NCBI RefSeq assembly: GCF_052324685.1
Contig: NC_135218.1
Span: 20,024,197-20,088,196 of the forward strand
Direction: 5' to 3'
Origin: Brachyhypopomus gauderio
Lineage: Eukaryota > Chordata > Actinopteri > Gymnotiformes > Hypopomidae
DNA length: 64,000 nt
Shown piece by piece: positions 1 to 34,310 of the stretch; the stretch's first letter is position 1; each line of letters opens with the position of its first letter. The notes beneath the pieces were generated by a model. The model was not told the DNA's origin, did no database searches, and saw only the letters and a program-made list of their open reading frames with translations. Made by a program: the position numbers and the translations under genes.

Positions 1-960
1 GCTAAACAGAGCGGTCTGGGGCTCTGTTACAATGTACATGCGTGTAGGATGGGCTTTGTTACCATGGTCACGTGTACAGGAGGGGCTTTGTTACCATGGT
101 CACGTGTGCAGGAGGGGGCTTTGTTACCATGGTCACGTGTGCAGGAGGGGCTCTGTTACAATGTACACGTGTGCAGGAGGGGCTCTGTTACCATGTTCAC
201 GTGTGTAAGAGGGGCTCTGTTACCATGTTCACGTGTGTAAGAGGGGCTCTGTTACCATGTTCACGTGTGTAAGAGGGGCTTTGTTACAATGGTCACGTGT
301 ACAGGAGGGGCTTTGTTACCATGGTCACGTGTGCAGGAGGGGCTCTGTTACAATGTACACGTGTGCAGGAGGGGCTCTGTTACCATGTATACGTGTGCAG
401 GAGGGGCTTTGTTACAATGGTCACGTGTACAGGAGGGGCTTTGTTACCATGGTCACGTGTGCAGGAGGGGCTCTGTTACAATGTACACGTGTGCAGGAGG
501 AGCTCTGTTACCATGGTCACGTGTGCAGGAGGGGCTTTGTTACAATGGTCACGTGTACAGGAGGGGCTTTGTTACCATGGTCACGTGTGCAGGAGGGGCT
601 CTGTTACAATGTACACGTGTGCAGGAGGGGCTCTGTTACCATGTACACGTGTGTAGGAGGGGCTCTGTTACCATGTACACGTGTGTAAGAGGGGCTCTGT
701 TACCATGTACACGTGTGTAGGAGGAGCTCTGTTGCAATGGACACGCGTGTAGGAGGGGCTCTGTTGCAATGGACACGCGTGTAGGAGGGGCTCTGTTGCA
801 ATGGACACGCGTGTAGGAGGGGCTCTGTTGCAATGGACACGCGTGTAGGAGGGGCTCTCTACAACGGTCACGCGTGTAGCATTGGATCTGCTAGAATGGT
901 CACGTTTGTAGGCGGGGCTCTTGTTACCATGTTCACGTTTGTAGGAGGGGCTCTGGTGAA
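1..960. repeat. 32-bp minisatellite, about 29 copies
   Basis: A tandem array of a 32-bp unit runs from the window edge to about position 960. Most units hold the palindrome CACGTG (inside ACACGTGT or TCACGTGT). Units from about 730 to 880 instead carry ACACGCGT, and the last copies are degenerate. The open frames seen here on both strands only reflect the 32-bp period, which rotates the frame each copy; no gene is supported. Further copies may lie left of the window. Confidence 0.9.
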
Positions 961-978
961 CTGGAACTCTATTTATGT

Positions 979-1952
979 TAGGGGTGTATTCAACTAAGGA
1001 TTTTCATAGTCAAATCTGATTCGTCAGCTTTTCCCTTTAGTCGACTAATAGTCGATTAATGGTTTTATTTTATTTTTTTATTTAGAACACCTTAAACGGG
1101 ATCCCGTTCTCATTCAGGACTTTTTTCCTCTTCAAAGTAAAAACCTAAAACACTCAGATAAATGAATAAACACGGTTGTTTGGCTTTATTCAGCTTTTGT
1201 TTATTTACTTATTAATTTTTTTATGAAACGTTAGAGAACATTAACCGTCAGTGCGCATTGCGCATATCGAACTGTCAGACAGGCACTGTGCAAAATGTCA
1301 AAAACATTTAAAATAAAATATGCCTGCCTGAAAATATAAATAATTGCCACACAACAGCAAAAAAATACAAGGAAAGGTTAAAGTAACGGGGTTTAAAAGC
1401 AAACAACAGCAAAAAATGTTTATAGGCCTACTTGCCGAGATGCACCGCGACGAGACGACACGACTGAAACGACAAACGTTTTTTTTCGCCTTACACGTTT
1501 TAAATGGTATGCCATGTTGGTTGTTGTCGTGCGAAATGAAAGACGTTGATGACATAACTTGCACTTTACTTTGTTTGATTCATCTTTTTTCAAAATACTT
1601 TTGAAGTTTTTAAGTAGGCAGTTTTTTAGCAGGTGCTGCGCGTATTCTGTAGCGTATTCAGCTCCGCTCGTTTGGATTGTGCAACAGCAGGGTGTGATTT
1701 ATTAATGTGTAGTAAGGAAGATGCCTATTGGTAATGCGCAAACATCATTTAAAAATATTTATTAACAGAAATTAGGATGATTTTATTTGACAAAAGGCTA
1801 TATATAACGAAAACAAAGACATTTCATGTAACAACTAATGCTTAGCTGCATCCTTGGGCACCCCCATGCAGTTAGAATGGTACATTCGACTATGACGTTC
1901 ATAGTCGACTAGGGGGTATAGTCGAATCAGCGACTATTGCAGGTCACCCCTA
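979..1952. mobile_element. non-autonomous hAT-type DNA transposon
   Basis: The 974-bp element starts TAGGGGTG and ends CACCCCTA, an inverted terminal repeat that continues imperfectly with TTCAACTA/TAGTCG-like motifs. It is flanked by a perfect 8-bp duplication, ATTTATGT at 971-978 and 1953-1960, which is the hAT signature length. Internal open frames (e.g. 1344-1604) show no transposase motif I recognise, so it is probably a deletion derivative mobilised in trans. It abuts the minisatellite on its left and lies upstream of the first recognised tlk1 exon. Confidence 0.85.
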
Positions 1953-1996
1953 ATTTATGTATGAAATAAATTTATATTTCTGCATTAATATTCAAT

Positions 1997-1999
<3 letters not shown>

Positions 2000-2050
<51 letters not shown>
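2000..2050. repeat. (GT)n microsatellite abutting a tlk1 splice acceptor
   Basis: About 25 GT dinucleotides end three bases before the acceptor AG at 2052-2053, in place of a normal polypyrimidine tract. Similar tracts precede the tlk1 exons at 4283, 5482 and 6885. Confidence 0.95.
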
Positions 2051-2051
<1 letters not shown>

Positions 2052-2055
2052 AGGA

Positions 2056-12597
<10,542 letters not shown>

Positions 12598-13617
12598 TCT
12601 GTCCTGCTGGAAGGATGATTGGTGTTTTTTTAGCAGTGGTTCCCCTCACCTCCCCACCCTGTGTGGGTGGAAAGGGGGAGGGGCCCATATTTCAGCACAT
12701 GAGCCTAAAGATGCCCTCAGTTCGTCACAGTTGCCGTGGTGAAGACCAAGCAAGTCATCTCCTACCTGCATCTGATTGGATGTCACTGTGTGTGAAGCAC
12801 AGATGGGAACCCTCCAATGAGAAGGTGCTTTAGGAAAATCCTGGAACTACAGTGGAGATTTACATGTGAACTTCTCACCGTTATTGATGTGCGCTATGCC
12901 CCAGGCAAGGGGAGCGTGCAGGTGTGTGATGGGGTTTGTAATTGGGAGAATGACTGTGGAAGTGTTTTGGTGTCTGTATGTGTCTGTACACAGATGTGTC
13001 TCCTGTAGCATTAACTGTGTTGTCAAGATTTTTGAACATGTCAGACATGAGTGGGAAAGGCCGTGTGTGCGTGCTTGTGTATTATGAAGCCAGTGTTGGC
13101 ATAAGTTGACTTCTCTGCAGCTGCAAATGGAGGGGAGTACTGATATATGTTGTGAGTGCGCCCTCTGCTGGAGAGTGTAGCGTGTTGCACTCCCCACTCC
13201 ACCTTTCCCCTCATGTGTTGCTTTTAGTTAGGTCTGTTTTTCTTTAGTTGTACCATTTAAAATAGAAATCATACCAAAAAATGTCAGAAAATCACAGCAT
13301 GTTGATAAAATCTAAAAAAATTTCTGAACTTTGTATGTTGCTGGGTGTGTGTGTGTGTGTTGTAACTAGTGAGGCAGAACCAGGGCCGGACCCGCTCATG
13401 ATTAATACCCATGTATTTTGACTCTTGTTGCTAAGCAACCTGTGCCTAGTTAACCCTGTACAGCCACTGTGAACAAGGTGGACAAAGGCCACACCCTCCC
13501 AGGAATGGGGGCGTGTTCAGCAGGGCGGGGTTACATTACACCCCACCCCCACGTTCCAGCACCTGTGATTGGCCTCTGCAATGCTGCTGCAGTCGGAGGG
13601 AATGTAGCCAAAAGAGA

Positions 13618-13623
13618 AATAAA
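13618..13623 (+). terminator. tlk1: candidate tlk1 polyadenylation signal
   Basis: AATAAA lies about 1.0 kb after the tlk1 stop codon and is the first canonical signal I noticed in the 3' untranslated stretch 12598-13640. The gorasp2 3' end converges from the right, so the two transcription units are separated by only about 150 bp. Confidence 0.55.
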
Positions 13624-13814
13624 GACTCAGTTATTTTAACACAACTTCTCTGGACACTTACTTTGGTTTCATGGAGTGTGGGAAATGCAATATTTACAGA
13701 ATATTTCAATTGCATCAGTATTAAGGCAAGTTCCAGTATGCAAATGGCCCATAGTGATTAACTTTCATTTTAGACAGAGACAATCAGCCAACACGACTGT
13801 AAAACTTCATGGAC

Positions 13815-13820
13815 TTTATT
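13815..13820 (-). terminator. gorasp2: candidate gorasp2 polyadenylation signal
   Basis: TTTATT on the + strand (AATAAA on the - strand) lies 465 bp after the gorasp2 stop. It would give a 3' untranslated region of roughly 490 bases. Confidence 0.5.
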
Positions 13821-14284
13821 GCTTGTGTGCATTCATCAATCTTAATCTGCACAAGCTCACAAGTCACTTTCCCACCACCCACTGTGATCTACCATGTGTT
13901 TCTGTAAATCTAACCCAGATCTCAGTGAGACGACAGGCACACGCAGCCCTCAGCCCCAAGGGGGTGATGGTCTACACTGACCGTTCAGGGGCAGAAGCAA
14001 CAGACCCAGACGTCAACATCTAACAGGCAACAGAACTCAACATCCCAGAAATGGTTAGAAAAGGAACAAAAACAATGCAGAGGTGTACACAGAAGGGAAA
14101 AACTCCACTAGTCCTGCTGCAGATGTGTGTTGTATTTTACCCCTCACTGTGTGTTTACCCAGTGGATCTTTATAGGCTGAATAAATACATCCGAGAGACA
14201 GGAACAGAGACAGTGATATTTGAGACTGTGAGATGGAGAAAAAGACGAGGACGTAAGTTTCCAGGATGTAACTGAAATCTCTGG

Positions 14285-15688
14285 TTATGACGACTCTGGG
14301 CCAGCTGGCGTACTCGCATCTGTCGTCTCTGTGGCAGCGGGCGTCTCTGTGGGCGTGTTGGTGATTTGGGTGGGTGTGGCATCCAGGATCAACGCAGGCG
14401 TCTGGTTGGCTTTCATAGAAGAGGATACGGTGATGGGCGGGAAGAGGTCAGACGGCAAAGAGACCCGAGGACCAGCGGGGAGACCGGTGGGCATCATGGT
14501 GGGTATTGTGGTGGGCAGGGGGGTGATACCAGGAAGGTGTAGAGGTGGCAAAGGAGCGAGAGGAGCCAAAGATGGCAAACCTGCAAAAGATACAGAACAC
14601 AAGTTCTTAAGCTACAGTGTGCCTAAGAAGAATACAGGAGGCCCCATCCACAGAGACACACACCCACAGTGGTCTGTGGGCTAATCCCTCCCAAAGCAGC
14701 AGGGCTGGAGGATGAGTACCTGTAGTGGAAGGATTAAGTCCAGGAATCCCAGCTAACGAAACACCACTGAGGTCTGGGAGAGGGATGTTCAGGTTGGGCA
14801 GTGGGGTGAACCCAGCAGGTAACGGCATTAACCCTGAAACAACAACCACTGGTATTTACTGAACATCTCCAGGGGAATCAGGGACTACTGTGCTAGCCCA
14901 GCACTAAAACACATCTTGATATAATAATAATAATAATAATCAAAATAGCAGCAAAACTAGCAGCAAGCAAGTGTTACTGACTGTATAATTGTAAAAAAAA
15001 ACTAAAAAAAAACTAAAAAACACCAATCTAAGGATCGTTACACATATTTAGCCTGCTCCCACACGCAGTGGCATTGGTGTTTACCGTCAAAAAAATAAAG
15101 CACACACAATGTGAAAATGAATTGTGTGGCAGCAGAGATAAAGCACAGACTAGAGGTGGAAGGTGGGCATTGCCACCTTCAGTAGTCTAATGACACTGCA
15201 ATTTAGGAGTCCACCGATTTAACCAGTAGGCTGATCAACCGGCCAATTAAAGATCAATTTATGAAAACTGCAACAGATTATATTTTTCCAGCATCAAGAG
15301 AAGTTTCATTTTTGGATTACCTATGGGCCTAAAATTAATTATTTAAAATTTAGCATTTTATAAGAAAAAACCCCAGATGATACAATCATTCTGGCCATGG
15401 ACCACCATGCGAGATGGTCCAACAATCTACATCAGCTACTGAACGAACGAACATCAGTCCACTACAGCAACCTGCGCTGAGACCACTAACCCAACAAGGC
15501 CTGGTGTTTAGGGTCAGAACTGGACCAACACCAAACCTCCCACAATACTCCACTGCATACCATCATGTGATCCCAGTGGGTGTGGGAGTGTGTGTTACCT
15601 GGCAGTGTAGTGGCAGAGCTAGCTGAGGAGAGGCCACCCAGGGCCGGAGGAATTTGAGAGGGTAGCAGGGGAACTGTGGGAACACCTG

Positions 15689-15745
<57 letters not shown>

Positions 15746-17293
15746 AGACTTACTGGACTGCATTCCGACACAATGGTAGTGTCCAAACCCCTAATCATGA
15801 AAAACGAGTATACTTGTTAAAGCATAATTGATCCTCGTTTAGCCATAACACCCGTGGGCAACACGGTGGCTTGGTGGTTAGCACGTTTGCCTCTCAGCAC
15901 TGGGGTCTTGGGTTCAAGTCCCTATCTGAGTGGAGTTTCCATGTTCTCCCTGTGTTTGCGTGGGTTTCCTCCGGGATCTCCGGTTTCCTCCCACAGTCCA
16001 AAAACATGGAGGTTAGGTAAATTGGCAGTCCCTGACAAATTCTCCCTGAGTGTGTCTGTGTCTCTCTGTTCGATAAAAAGTAGTGTCTGAGTGCGTGTGC
16101 TTGTATGCCCAGTGGTGGATGGTGCTCTGTCACTAGGGTCTGTCCTCTCTCCCCTTCCTGCACCCCATTCAGTCCCCCAGGGGGCTGTGGCTTCCGGTAG
16201 AGAGTACGCTGTGCGCAATTGGCTGCCGTTTCTCGCCGGTGTGTGTGTGATTGGTTGTCTGTGACTTGTACCTGTGTTAAATTGTAAAGCGCCTTGGGAA
16301 TTCTGAAAGGCGCTATATAAATCCAACATTCATTCATAACACCTCACCCATTATCTCTGTACACCCACACGTCATTACAAACAGACCGGCGCTTTCCAGA
16401 TGCCATACTGCAAATCAAGCCACTGTTCACTGTAGTGCAGCAGGTCTTCTGTGTGTTCAGTTCCACGCATCGCCTGCACTGTTCTGCAGCGATCAGCACA
16501 TGTCTGATGTAGCAGGGCATTCTCAACACTAATACTCGCACAGTAGTGGGTGGTTAAGGTTAGGGTTGACTATACTGCAAAACAAAAACTAAATAAAAAA
16601 ACAAAACTAATATTTCTAAGCTGCTGAGTGAAAAAATATCTTCTAAAATATGTTCACATATAATAAAGATTTGAATCTTACATGTGTAGTAATTGTGTTT
16701 TAAAAAAACCTCAGATGTACCTGTGTGAAGTTCAGGAGGTATGGAGGGCGGGGCCGAGTTGACAGACAGGGCAGACAGGCTATCCTCAAGCCCAGTGGGG
16801 GCAGGCGGGGTTACTGCAGACAGCTGAACCTGAGAGACGAGGGACATGTCACTGGCCTGACTGCAATAACTGGAAGCGCAGATCCCAGCTCACCCACACA
16901 CCTCTGTGAAGCCGTCCTTCAGGGGGCTGGCGGGCTCGCTGGGGGAGTGTGTAGGGAAGCTGATCTTCTTTCCTTCCTCAAAGGGTCGGGTGGGGATGCG
17001 GTGCAGGTAGCCGTAGCCAATACCACAACCCAAACTGGGCAGAGCAGGGAGACACACACCAAGAAGCTCATGACATTCTCACAGACGCACACAGTCACAC
17101 ACTCACACACACACACACACACACAGACGCACACACACAGACGCACACACACCTGCCCTCCCCTCCCCAGGCGCTGTTGGGAGTTATGACGACTTCTCTG
17201 CAGCTGTCGGTGTCCGTGTTGTACACATAGAGTTTCAGTCCTTTACCCTCATGGGTTTCTATCAATGAGAATAAATCCTCTGACTAAGGATAG

Positions 17294-17330
<37 letters not shown>

Positions 17331-18620
17331 ACACACACACACACACAGAGTATGGTTATGACAATGTTCCATTCTAGCCCGGTTTTCCTTTTTGATGTCA
17401 AAGTAAGGAGGCAGAATGACCTCATTCATCACTGTGTCTGCACCGATAATGTAGTCTGTGTGTCCCCGCAGACCTGCAAGAGCTGCAGGGGAGTTTGACT
17501 CCACGTCCTATGAGACAGACAGCAAGAGAGACAGACAGTTAGACAGACAGACAGAGAGGGAGGGAGAGAGAACAGCTGGATTCAAAAATAGTTTTTGCCC
17601 TTTCTTTCTTAGCAAAACCATCACTTTGCTGATTCAGTGCTATGACAAATGAGTCAAATCAATAACCCATTAACTAACCCCAACCCCTGACTGTACCTGT
17701 AACCCTAACCCATTAACTAACCCTAACATAACCCCTGACTGTACCTGTAATCCTAACCCTTTAATTAACCCTAAAAATACCTCATGGACTGATTATTAAA
17801 TTGCATATTTGCTTGAACAGGGACAAGCTTATTGGAGCACTGGGGGTGAAGGTTACAGGTGCAGTCTAGGGTTAGGTGTAAATCTACAGTCTGAAGTTAT
17901 TGCACTTGCCACTAAGACTCAGCTATTTTCACATTCTCAGCCCAATAGATCCATTACCCCGTCAGTCTCCAGAGAGGTTCCGCCCCCTGTCACTCACCAG
18001 CACATGCCAGACGTTCTCATTGGCTCCCTCGAAGCTGCAGAAACGAATGCTAACTCCCAGAAGGCCCTGGCCACCCCACATATTGCTAGGGGTAACCGTT
18101 GCCTCACGCAGCTCCAGGGTCTTGCTACTATACACCAACATCTTCACTGGCTTCTCCACATTAGCCTTCAGCAGGTCTTTCAGGGTGTCATTATCCTTGT
18201 TCTAGAATATAAATGTACCAGTTAAACAAGACCCACAAAAGCAAGGGTTAAACCATTGTCAAATGGTTTTGACAGACTTGTCTTCAAGGCTTTCGTCCTA
18301 GTATGCATCACCCTAACTAACTGCACACTGTGTTAAGCTCATCCATCAGGTCTTTCCACAAGATAATTTAGATGCTGGAGATATGGTTCACCTGCTCTTG
18401 TATTGGCTGGAGTGGAGGGAGAGGTCCTGCTAAAGGGATTGATGAATGCTTAATGCCTGGGTGTGAGCATAAACATACCAGTCTGGTGTTATTGATGGAC
18501 ACGATGAAATCAAAGAAAGGCTCCAATCCTGCCCGATATCCTGGCGAGTTTTCCTGCACCTGCATCACGTACACAAACAACCGCAGTTACGAGAGAGAGT
18601 AAATAGAGACACACAGAGAG

Positions 18621-18661
<41 letters not shown>

Positions 18662-19604
18662 ATAACCAATGTAATCTACATACACCCTCTGTGGAGTTGA
18701 GTGGAACATTAGCACCAGCTTTAAAATGAATATGTAGGTACTCGAAGACAAACTAGAAGTTTACGAGCAGGACGAAGTGCTAACTCGCTACAGAAACAAA
18801 ACCTTGCTCCAATCCAGACATTAACGCTTAGGACAAAATACCAAAACACGCAACCCTCTCTGTTCCAAACCAACACAACGACATAAAAATCGCAAGCATA
18901 GAAGACCATTTAAACCAAGTATGTCAACAAACACCGAAGGTTAGGTGTGTGGGTTGGGGGTTTAGACAACAGCACCCCTGTCCTGTCAGCTACCCCATTA
19001 GCACTCCAGGCTAGTAATGACTCGACAGTTCAGGGAAGCGACTTCTGCTAAAATAACACAACACTTTTACAACATCACTTTTAACCTACGTGTCATTCTG
19101 AAATAATAAAATATGGTTAGGACATATATAAGACCAGAACATTTAAAATATTGATTAGCCACGTAGCTAGCTAGCGTATAGCATACTGTGTTTCAAAGAT
19201 CAAATGTCAAATCAGTCTACAAGCTCTCATCTCAACGCTGCAATTCCCATTTAAACTGGTATTGTAATTACAGCGTCCGTGTCATTTACAACCACGCTGT
19301 GCAGTTTACAAGGACCGTTTTATGCCGAAGACACAGATTTTTGTTGCAAACGAGATTATTTTAGCAGCGTTAGCATTTTAGCGACGCACAGCAGGCCGCG
19401 GCTCACATCCGCGGTGTTGATTTGTAACCCCGCCGCCCCGTATAGACTCACGTGCGGCATGAGCCCGTCTGAGGGGGGCGCTACAGCTCTGCGTGTTTGG
19501 CTTAAGCTGCCCTAAGTAAAAGCGCACATCCACATACATACTCGGAGTACGTGGTAGCCCTCCGAACCTCCTCCGGGAATTTCTACACTCTGCGATCCCC
19601 CCAT
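14285..19604 (-). CDS. gorasp2: Golgi reassembly-stacking protein 2 (GRASP55), ten coding exons, complete
   Basis: Peripheral Golgi membrane protein that self-associates to stack medial/trans cisternae. Coding exons in transcript order: 19542-19604, 18479-18559, 17998-18201, 17421-17507, 17153-17283, 16902-17034, 16721-16829, 15599-15685, 14720-14833, 14285-14580. They join in frame to 434 residues (human about 452). The protein starts [12 protein letters not shown] with Gly2 available for myristoylation. Two GRASP-type PDZ domains span about 15-100 ([20 protein letters not shown]) and 110-200 ([27 protein letters not shown]). The rest is a Pro/Leu/Ser/Thr-rich SPR region, divergent from mammals but keeping GLMPLPAG and the PLP-rich texture. 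The start fits the family exactly and lies in a CpG-rich promoter. The donor after the fourth exon (GTCATT) is weak. The gene converges on tlk1; an intronic SINE sits at 15853-16334. Confidence 0.95.
15691..15740. repeat. (CA)n microsatellite next to a gorasp2 acceptor
   Basis: About 25 CA units, read as TG on the gorasp2 strand, end five bases before the eighth exon, again replacing a polypyrimidine tract. Confidence 0.95.
15853..16334 (+). mobile_element. tRNA-derived SINE with flanking duplication
   Basis: The head carries an A-box-like GTGGCTTGGTGGTTAGCACG and a B-box GGGTTCAAGTCCC, typical of a tRNA-derived pol III promoter. A long body follows, and the tail reads AAGCGCCTTGGGAATTC then GGCGCTATATAAAT, the stem-forming tail shared with fish LINE-type partners. 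A 9-bp duplication CATAACACC flanks it (15844-15852 and 16335-16343), marking a recognisable insertion into a gorasp2 intron, antisense to that gene. Confidence 0.8.
17099..17347. repeat. CA-rich microsatellites flanking gorasp2 exon 5
   Basis: Interrupted CA tracts at about 17099-17150 and 17291-17347 lie on either side of exon 17153-17283. Both have the same orientation, so they cannot pair with each other. Confidence 0.85.
17645..17780. repeat. telomere-like degenerate repeat in gorasp2 intron
   Basis: Several copies of a unit built on CCCTAACCCATTAACTAACC with CTGACTGTACCTGTAA between them. Confidence 0.6.
18630..18660. repeat. (GA)n microsatellite in first gorasp2 intron
   Basis: About 14 GA units. 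The rest of the first intron (18660-19541) shows no other structure I can name. Confidence 0.85.
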
Positions 19605-19830
19605 GACTCCCCGCGTCCGCAGCCGGCGAGATTTTTTGATCCTATCTCCCGGTTTCGGCGAGCTAAGCCAGCGACACGTCGGGCGAGAAGTTCCGTGGGA
19701 TGCGGCCACTTGCGCAGCGACGTGGCGATCTAGGAAGAGGAAGAAGAGGTGGAAGGAGGAGGAGGAGGAGGAGGAGGAAGGGCCTGTGGGGACGGTCATG
19801 TGGCGGACAGGTAGGTGCGTTCGGTGTAAC
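19380..19830 (-). promoter_or_regulatory. gorasp2: CpG-rich gorasp2 promoter and 5' untranslated region
   Basis: CpG density rises sharply around the gorasp2 start codon, with words such as GCCGCGGCTC, GTCGGGCGAG and CGACGTGGCG, and falls again past about 19830. No TATA box is evident, as expected for a housekeeping CpG-island promoter. A GGA-repeat purine run (about 19750-19780) lies upstream. The transcription start is not resolvable by eye. Confidence 0.6.
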
Positions 19831-19839
19831 CAAAGCACA

Positions 19840-22440
19840 TTTCAAATTATCGGTATTTACACATTATGATACAGACATTCGGGCACTCGCAGTTAAGTCC
19901 AGCTCCGTTATGGCTGGAAGCTCCGATTTATGTCTGATTTCTGAATGTACAGTATTTCTCCAAGAAATAGAGACGCTGCCTCCATCTGGTGGGAGACTCA
20001 ACGCCACTTTCCTTATTATTGTGGCATAAATATGCGATGAGGACAGTGGATCTGTTCGTCGAGAGTGCAGTGATGTTAGGGTTAGGGTTAGGGTTAGGCT
20101 AGGTTTGGTTATGGTTAAGGTTAGGTTATGGCAGGGTTAGGGTTGGGTTTAGCGTTAGGGTTAACCCTGAGAGTTTAGTGGAGCGATCCTGTTGTAACTC
20201 GCACTTCAAACACTAGAAAAGTGATTTGCATGATTTTGGTAAACGCTCAAATGCTGGCGCTTTATGATATGATGAGACAACAAAAAAGAATAATTAAATT
20301 TACTGAATGCAAACCTTGAAATCCTGTGGGAAACAGTTACACCTTTGATTACTATTTGATTACTCTACTTGCCTACTTCTCTTACAGGTGTTACACAAAA
20401 ATCTGTAACCACGGAATTTTGTAACTGTAGAACCAGCATGTGGTGTCATATTCTGACTGCACATGGCTACTCAGTCAATGTTTATGTTTCCTAATTGTAA
20501 AATGAGTAAAGTACTAGTTAAATAGTGTAGGTAAACAGATTGAGAGCAAGCTAATGTAAAGTCTGCAGTAAGTTCAGTGGTCACAGATTTTGGTGTAACA
20601 CTGGGATTTATATGCCATAGGACAGGAAGGATTAGTACATAATCCCACATATTTTACATACTGTCCTGCGAGTGTTTAGTTAATGCCTCTATTCTGGGTC
20701 ACCTTCAGCCGACAGATTGTAGCTGATTTGTATATTATTCACTTGTTCCACAAGGACATTGTATCTTATACCCCAGAGGGTGGAAATCAATGCAAAATGG
20801 TAACATTGTTAATCAATATCAGTCAACCAACCAGTCAATCAACAATCCAAAATAACTGACTTATAGGGTGGATATAATCTTAGATAAAAGCCTGCAAGTG
20901 AATAAGTGATATAATAAGTATATGCAGTCACAATTTACAAAAAATGATAAACCAGCAGTTTATTTTATGTTTCTATATTAAAATGAGAACGACAGTTTAA
21001 TATTTTAATAATTTATTTTATTTGCACTGTACATTAAATGACAGTAACAGTATTCACGTTGCAATGAGGTTGTATGTTAAAGTGCCTTTCTTCCCTAACC
21101 CTAACCATTTACAGCCCATTAACCCTAACCCTGCCCATTAACCCTAACCCTGCCCACTAACCCTAACCCAGCCCACTAACCCTAACCCTGCCCATTAACC
21201 CTAATCCTTCCACTAACCTTCACCTAGCTGACTATCCCTAACCCTGCCCACTAACCCTAACCCTGCCCATTAACCCTAATCCTTCCACTAACCTTCACCT
21301 AGCTGACTATCCCTAACCCTGCCCATTAACCCTAATCCTTCCACTAACCTTCACCTAGCTGACTATCCCTAACCCTGCCCACTAACCCTAACCCTGCCCA
21401 TTAACCCTAATCCTTCCACTAACCTTCACCTAGCTGACTATCCCTAACCCTGCCCACTAACCCTAACCCTGCCCATTAACCCTAATCCTTCCACTAACCT
21501 TCACCTAGCTGACTATCCCTAACCCTGCCCACTAACCCTAATCCTTCCACTAACCTTCACCTAGCTGACTATCCCTAACCCTGCCCACTAACCCTAACCC
21601 TGCCCACTGACAATTGATTTGATCAAAACCTAGTTTACTGTGCATTTTAGATCTGCGCACCACAGAAGTAATTTTGTCTCAATAACTGGCAATGCTGCCT
21701 GGCAACATATGTTGTTAACAGATAGATGGGACATTTTAAATGTTATTATTATTGTTAACAAGTAGATGGGACGTTGTTAATATTATTGTCATTGTTAACA
21801 AATAGATGTGTGGATTAATACCACACATTGTTGTAATTGCTTTAACACATTCAAAGTTTTGCACACACACAACAAAATCACAGATACACAATACACTGAT
21901 TGCACTGAGATCAAGGACCTGATCACACACACAACATACACACCCCAGTATGTGTGTATATATATTCTTTGTTCCAGCTTTTCTTAAATAAAACTTAATA
22001 TAATACTTAATAGAAAATGTATTGTGTAATATATTCAACAGTATATGCAACAAGATGTCTTTGGTTCTCACAAACTCACTACTGGACCATAAATACACAT
22101 ACATTTGCTTAAAATATGAATTAGGATAAATTATGGAGGAAATAAAATGGCTACTGCATCCATGAACATCTCAGTTTGTGTCATAAAATATAAATTCAGG
22201 TTTCAGTTTCCGTTTGTCATAGTCACAGAACATTTAATCTGCAACCTCAACATGTTTTCATCTCACACAGGTGCTGAAAGTTGTAGAAACAGCATGCTGG
22301 GAAATTGATCATACTGCAGCCACAGACCCAACACGTGCACATATACACACATACTCATATAAACACCACAGATCTATACACATAGGCTCGGACCGTGTCA
22401 TGTGGACAGTGGTGCAGGACATGGGCCTTTCCACAGGTCA
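19840..22440. other. gorasp2-gad1 intergenic spacer
   Basis: No coding exon is seen. It contains TTAGGG-type repeats at 20074-20165, the CCCTAA-rich minisatellite at 21095-21610 and AT-rich sequence. The gad1 3' untranslated region must occupy the right part. A candidate gad1 polyadenylation signal on the - strand is TTTATT at 21012-21017, but the choice is uncertain. Confidence 0.6.
21095..21610. repeat. CCCTAA-rich minisatellite with higher-order unit
   Basis: Units combine CCCTAACCCTGCCCA blocks with a longer spacer containing CCTTCCACTAACCTTCACC and TAGCTGACTATCCCTAACC. The higher-order unit of about 50-75 bp recurs six times. Confidence 0.85.
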
Positions 22441-34186
<11,746 letters not shown>

Positions 34187-34295
34187 CTCTTGAATTTTAC
34201 TCTATGATGTTTTCAGGAAATAATAGCTTGCTAAATTGCACGGTAAAATGTCTGGTACATGCTTAACTTTGACTCTGTATCAGCGTGCAGTTAGG

Positions 34296-34310
34296 CTGGT
34301 ATATAAGCTA
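34296..34310 (-). promoter_or_regulatory. gad1: candidate TATA box of gad1
   Basis: On the gad1 strand CTTATATACC lies about 110 bp upstream of the proposed start codon. A start site near 34270 would give a 5' untranslated region of about 85 bases if no further 5' exon exists. Confidence 0.4.

Noticed and set aside
49..871. Several overlapping open frames of 60-150 codons on both strands
   Set aside because: They arise from the 32-bp repeat, which stays open in several frames; no start, splice or domain evidence.
1344..1604. 86-codon frame inside the hAT element
   Set aside because: No transposase or zinc-finger motif and no supporting context; treated as chance.
14331..14684. 118-codon plus-strand frame
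   Set aside because: It is antisense to the last gorasp2 exon, whose Pro-rich protein clearly matches the family.
15896..15922. tRNA gene
   Set aside because: The A-box and B-box belong to a SINE head with a long body and a LINE-type tail, and the cloverleaf is not complete.
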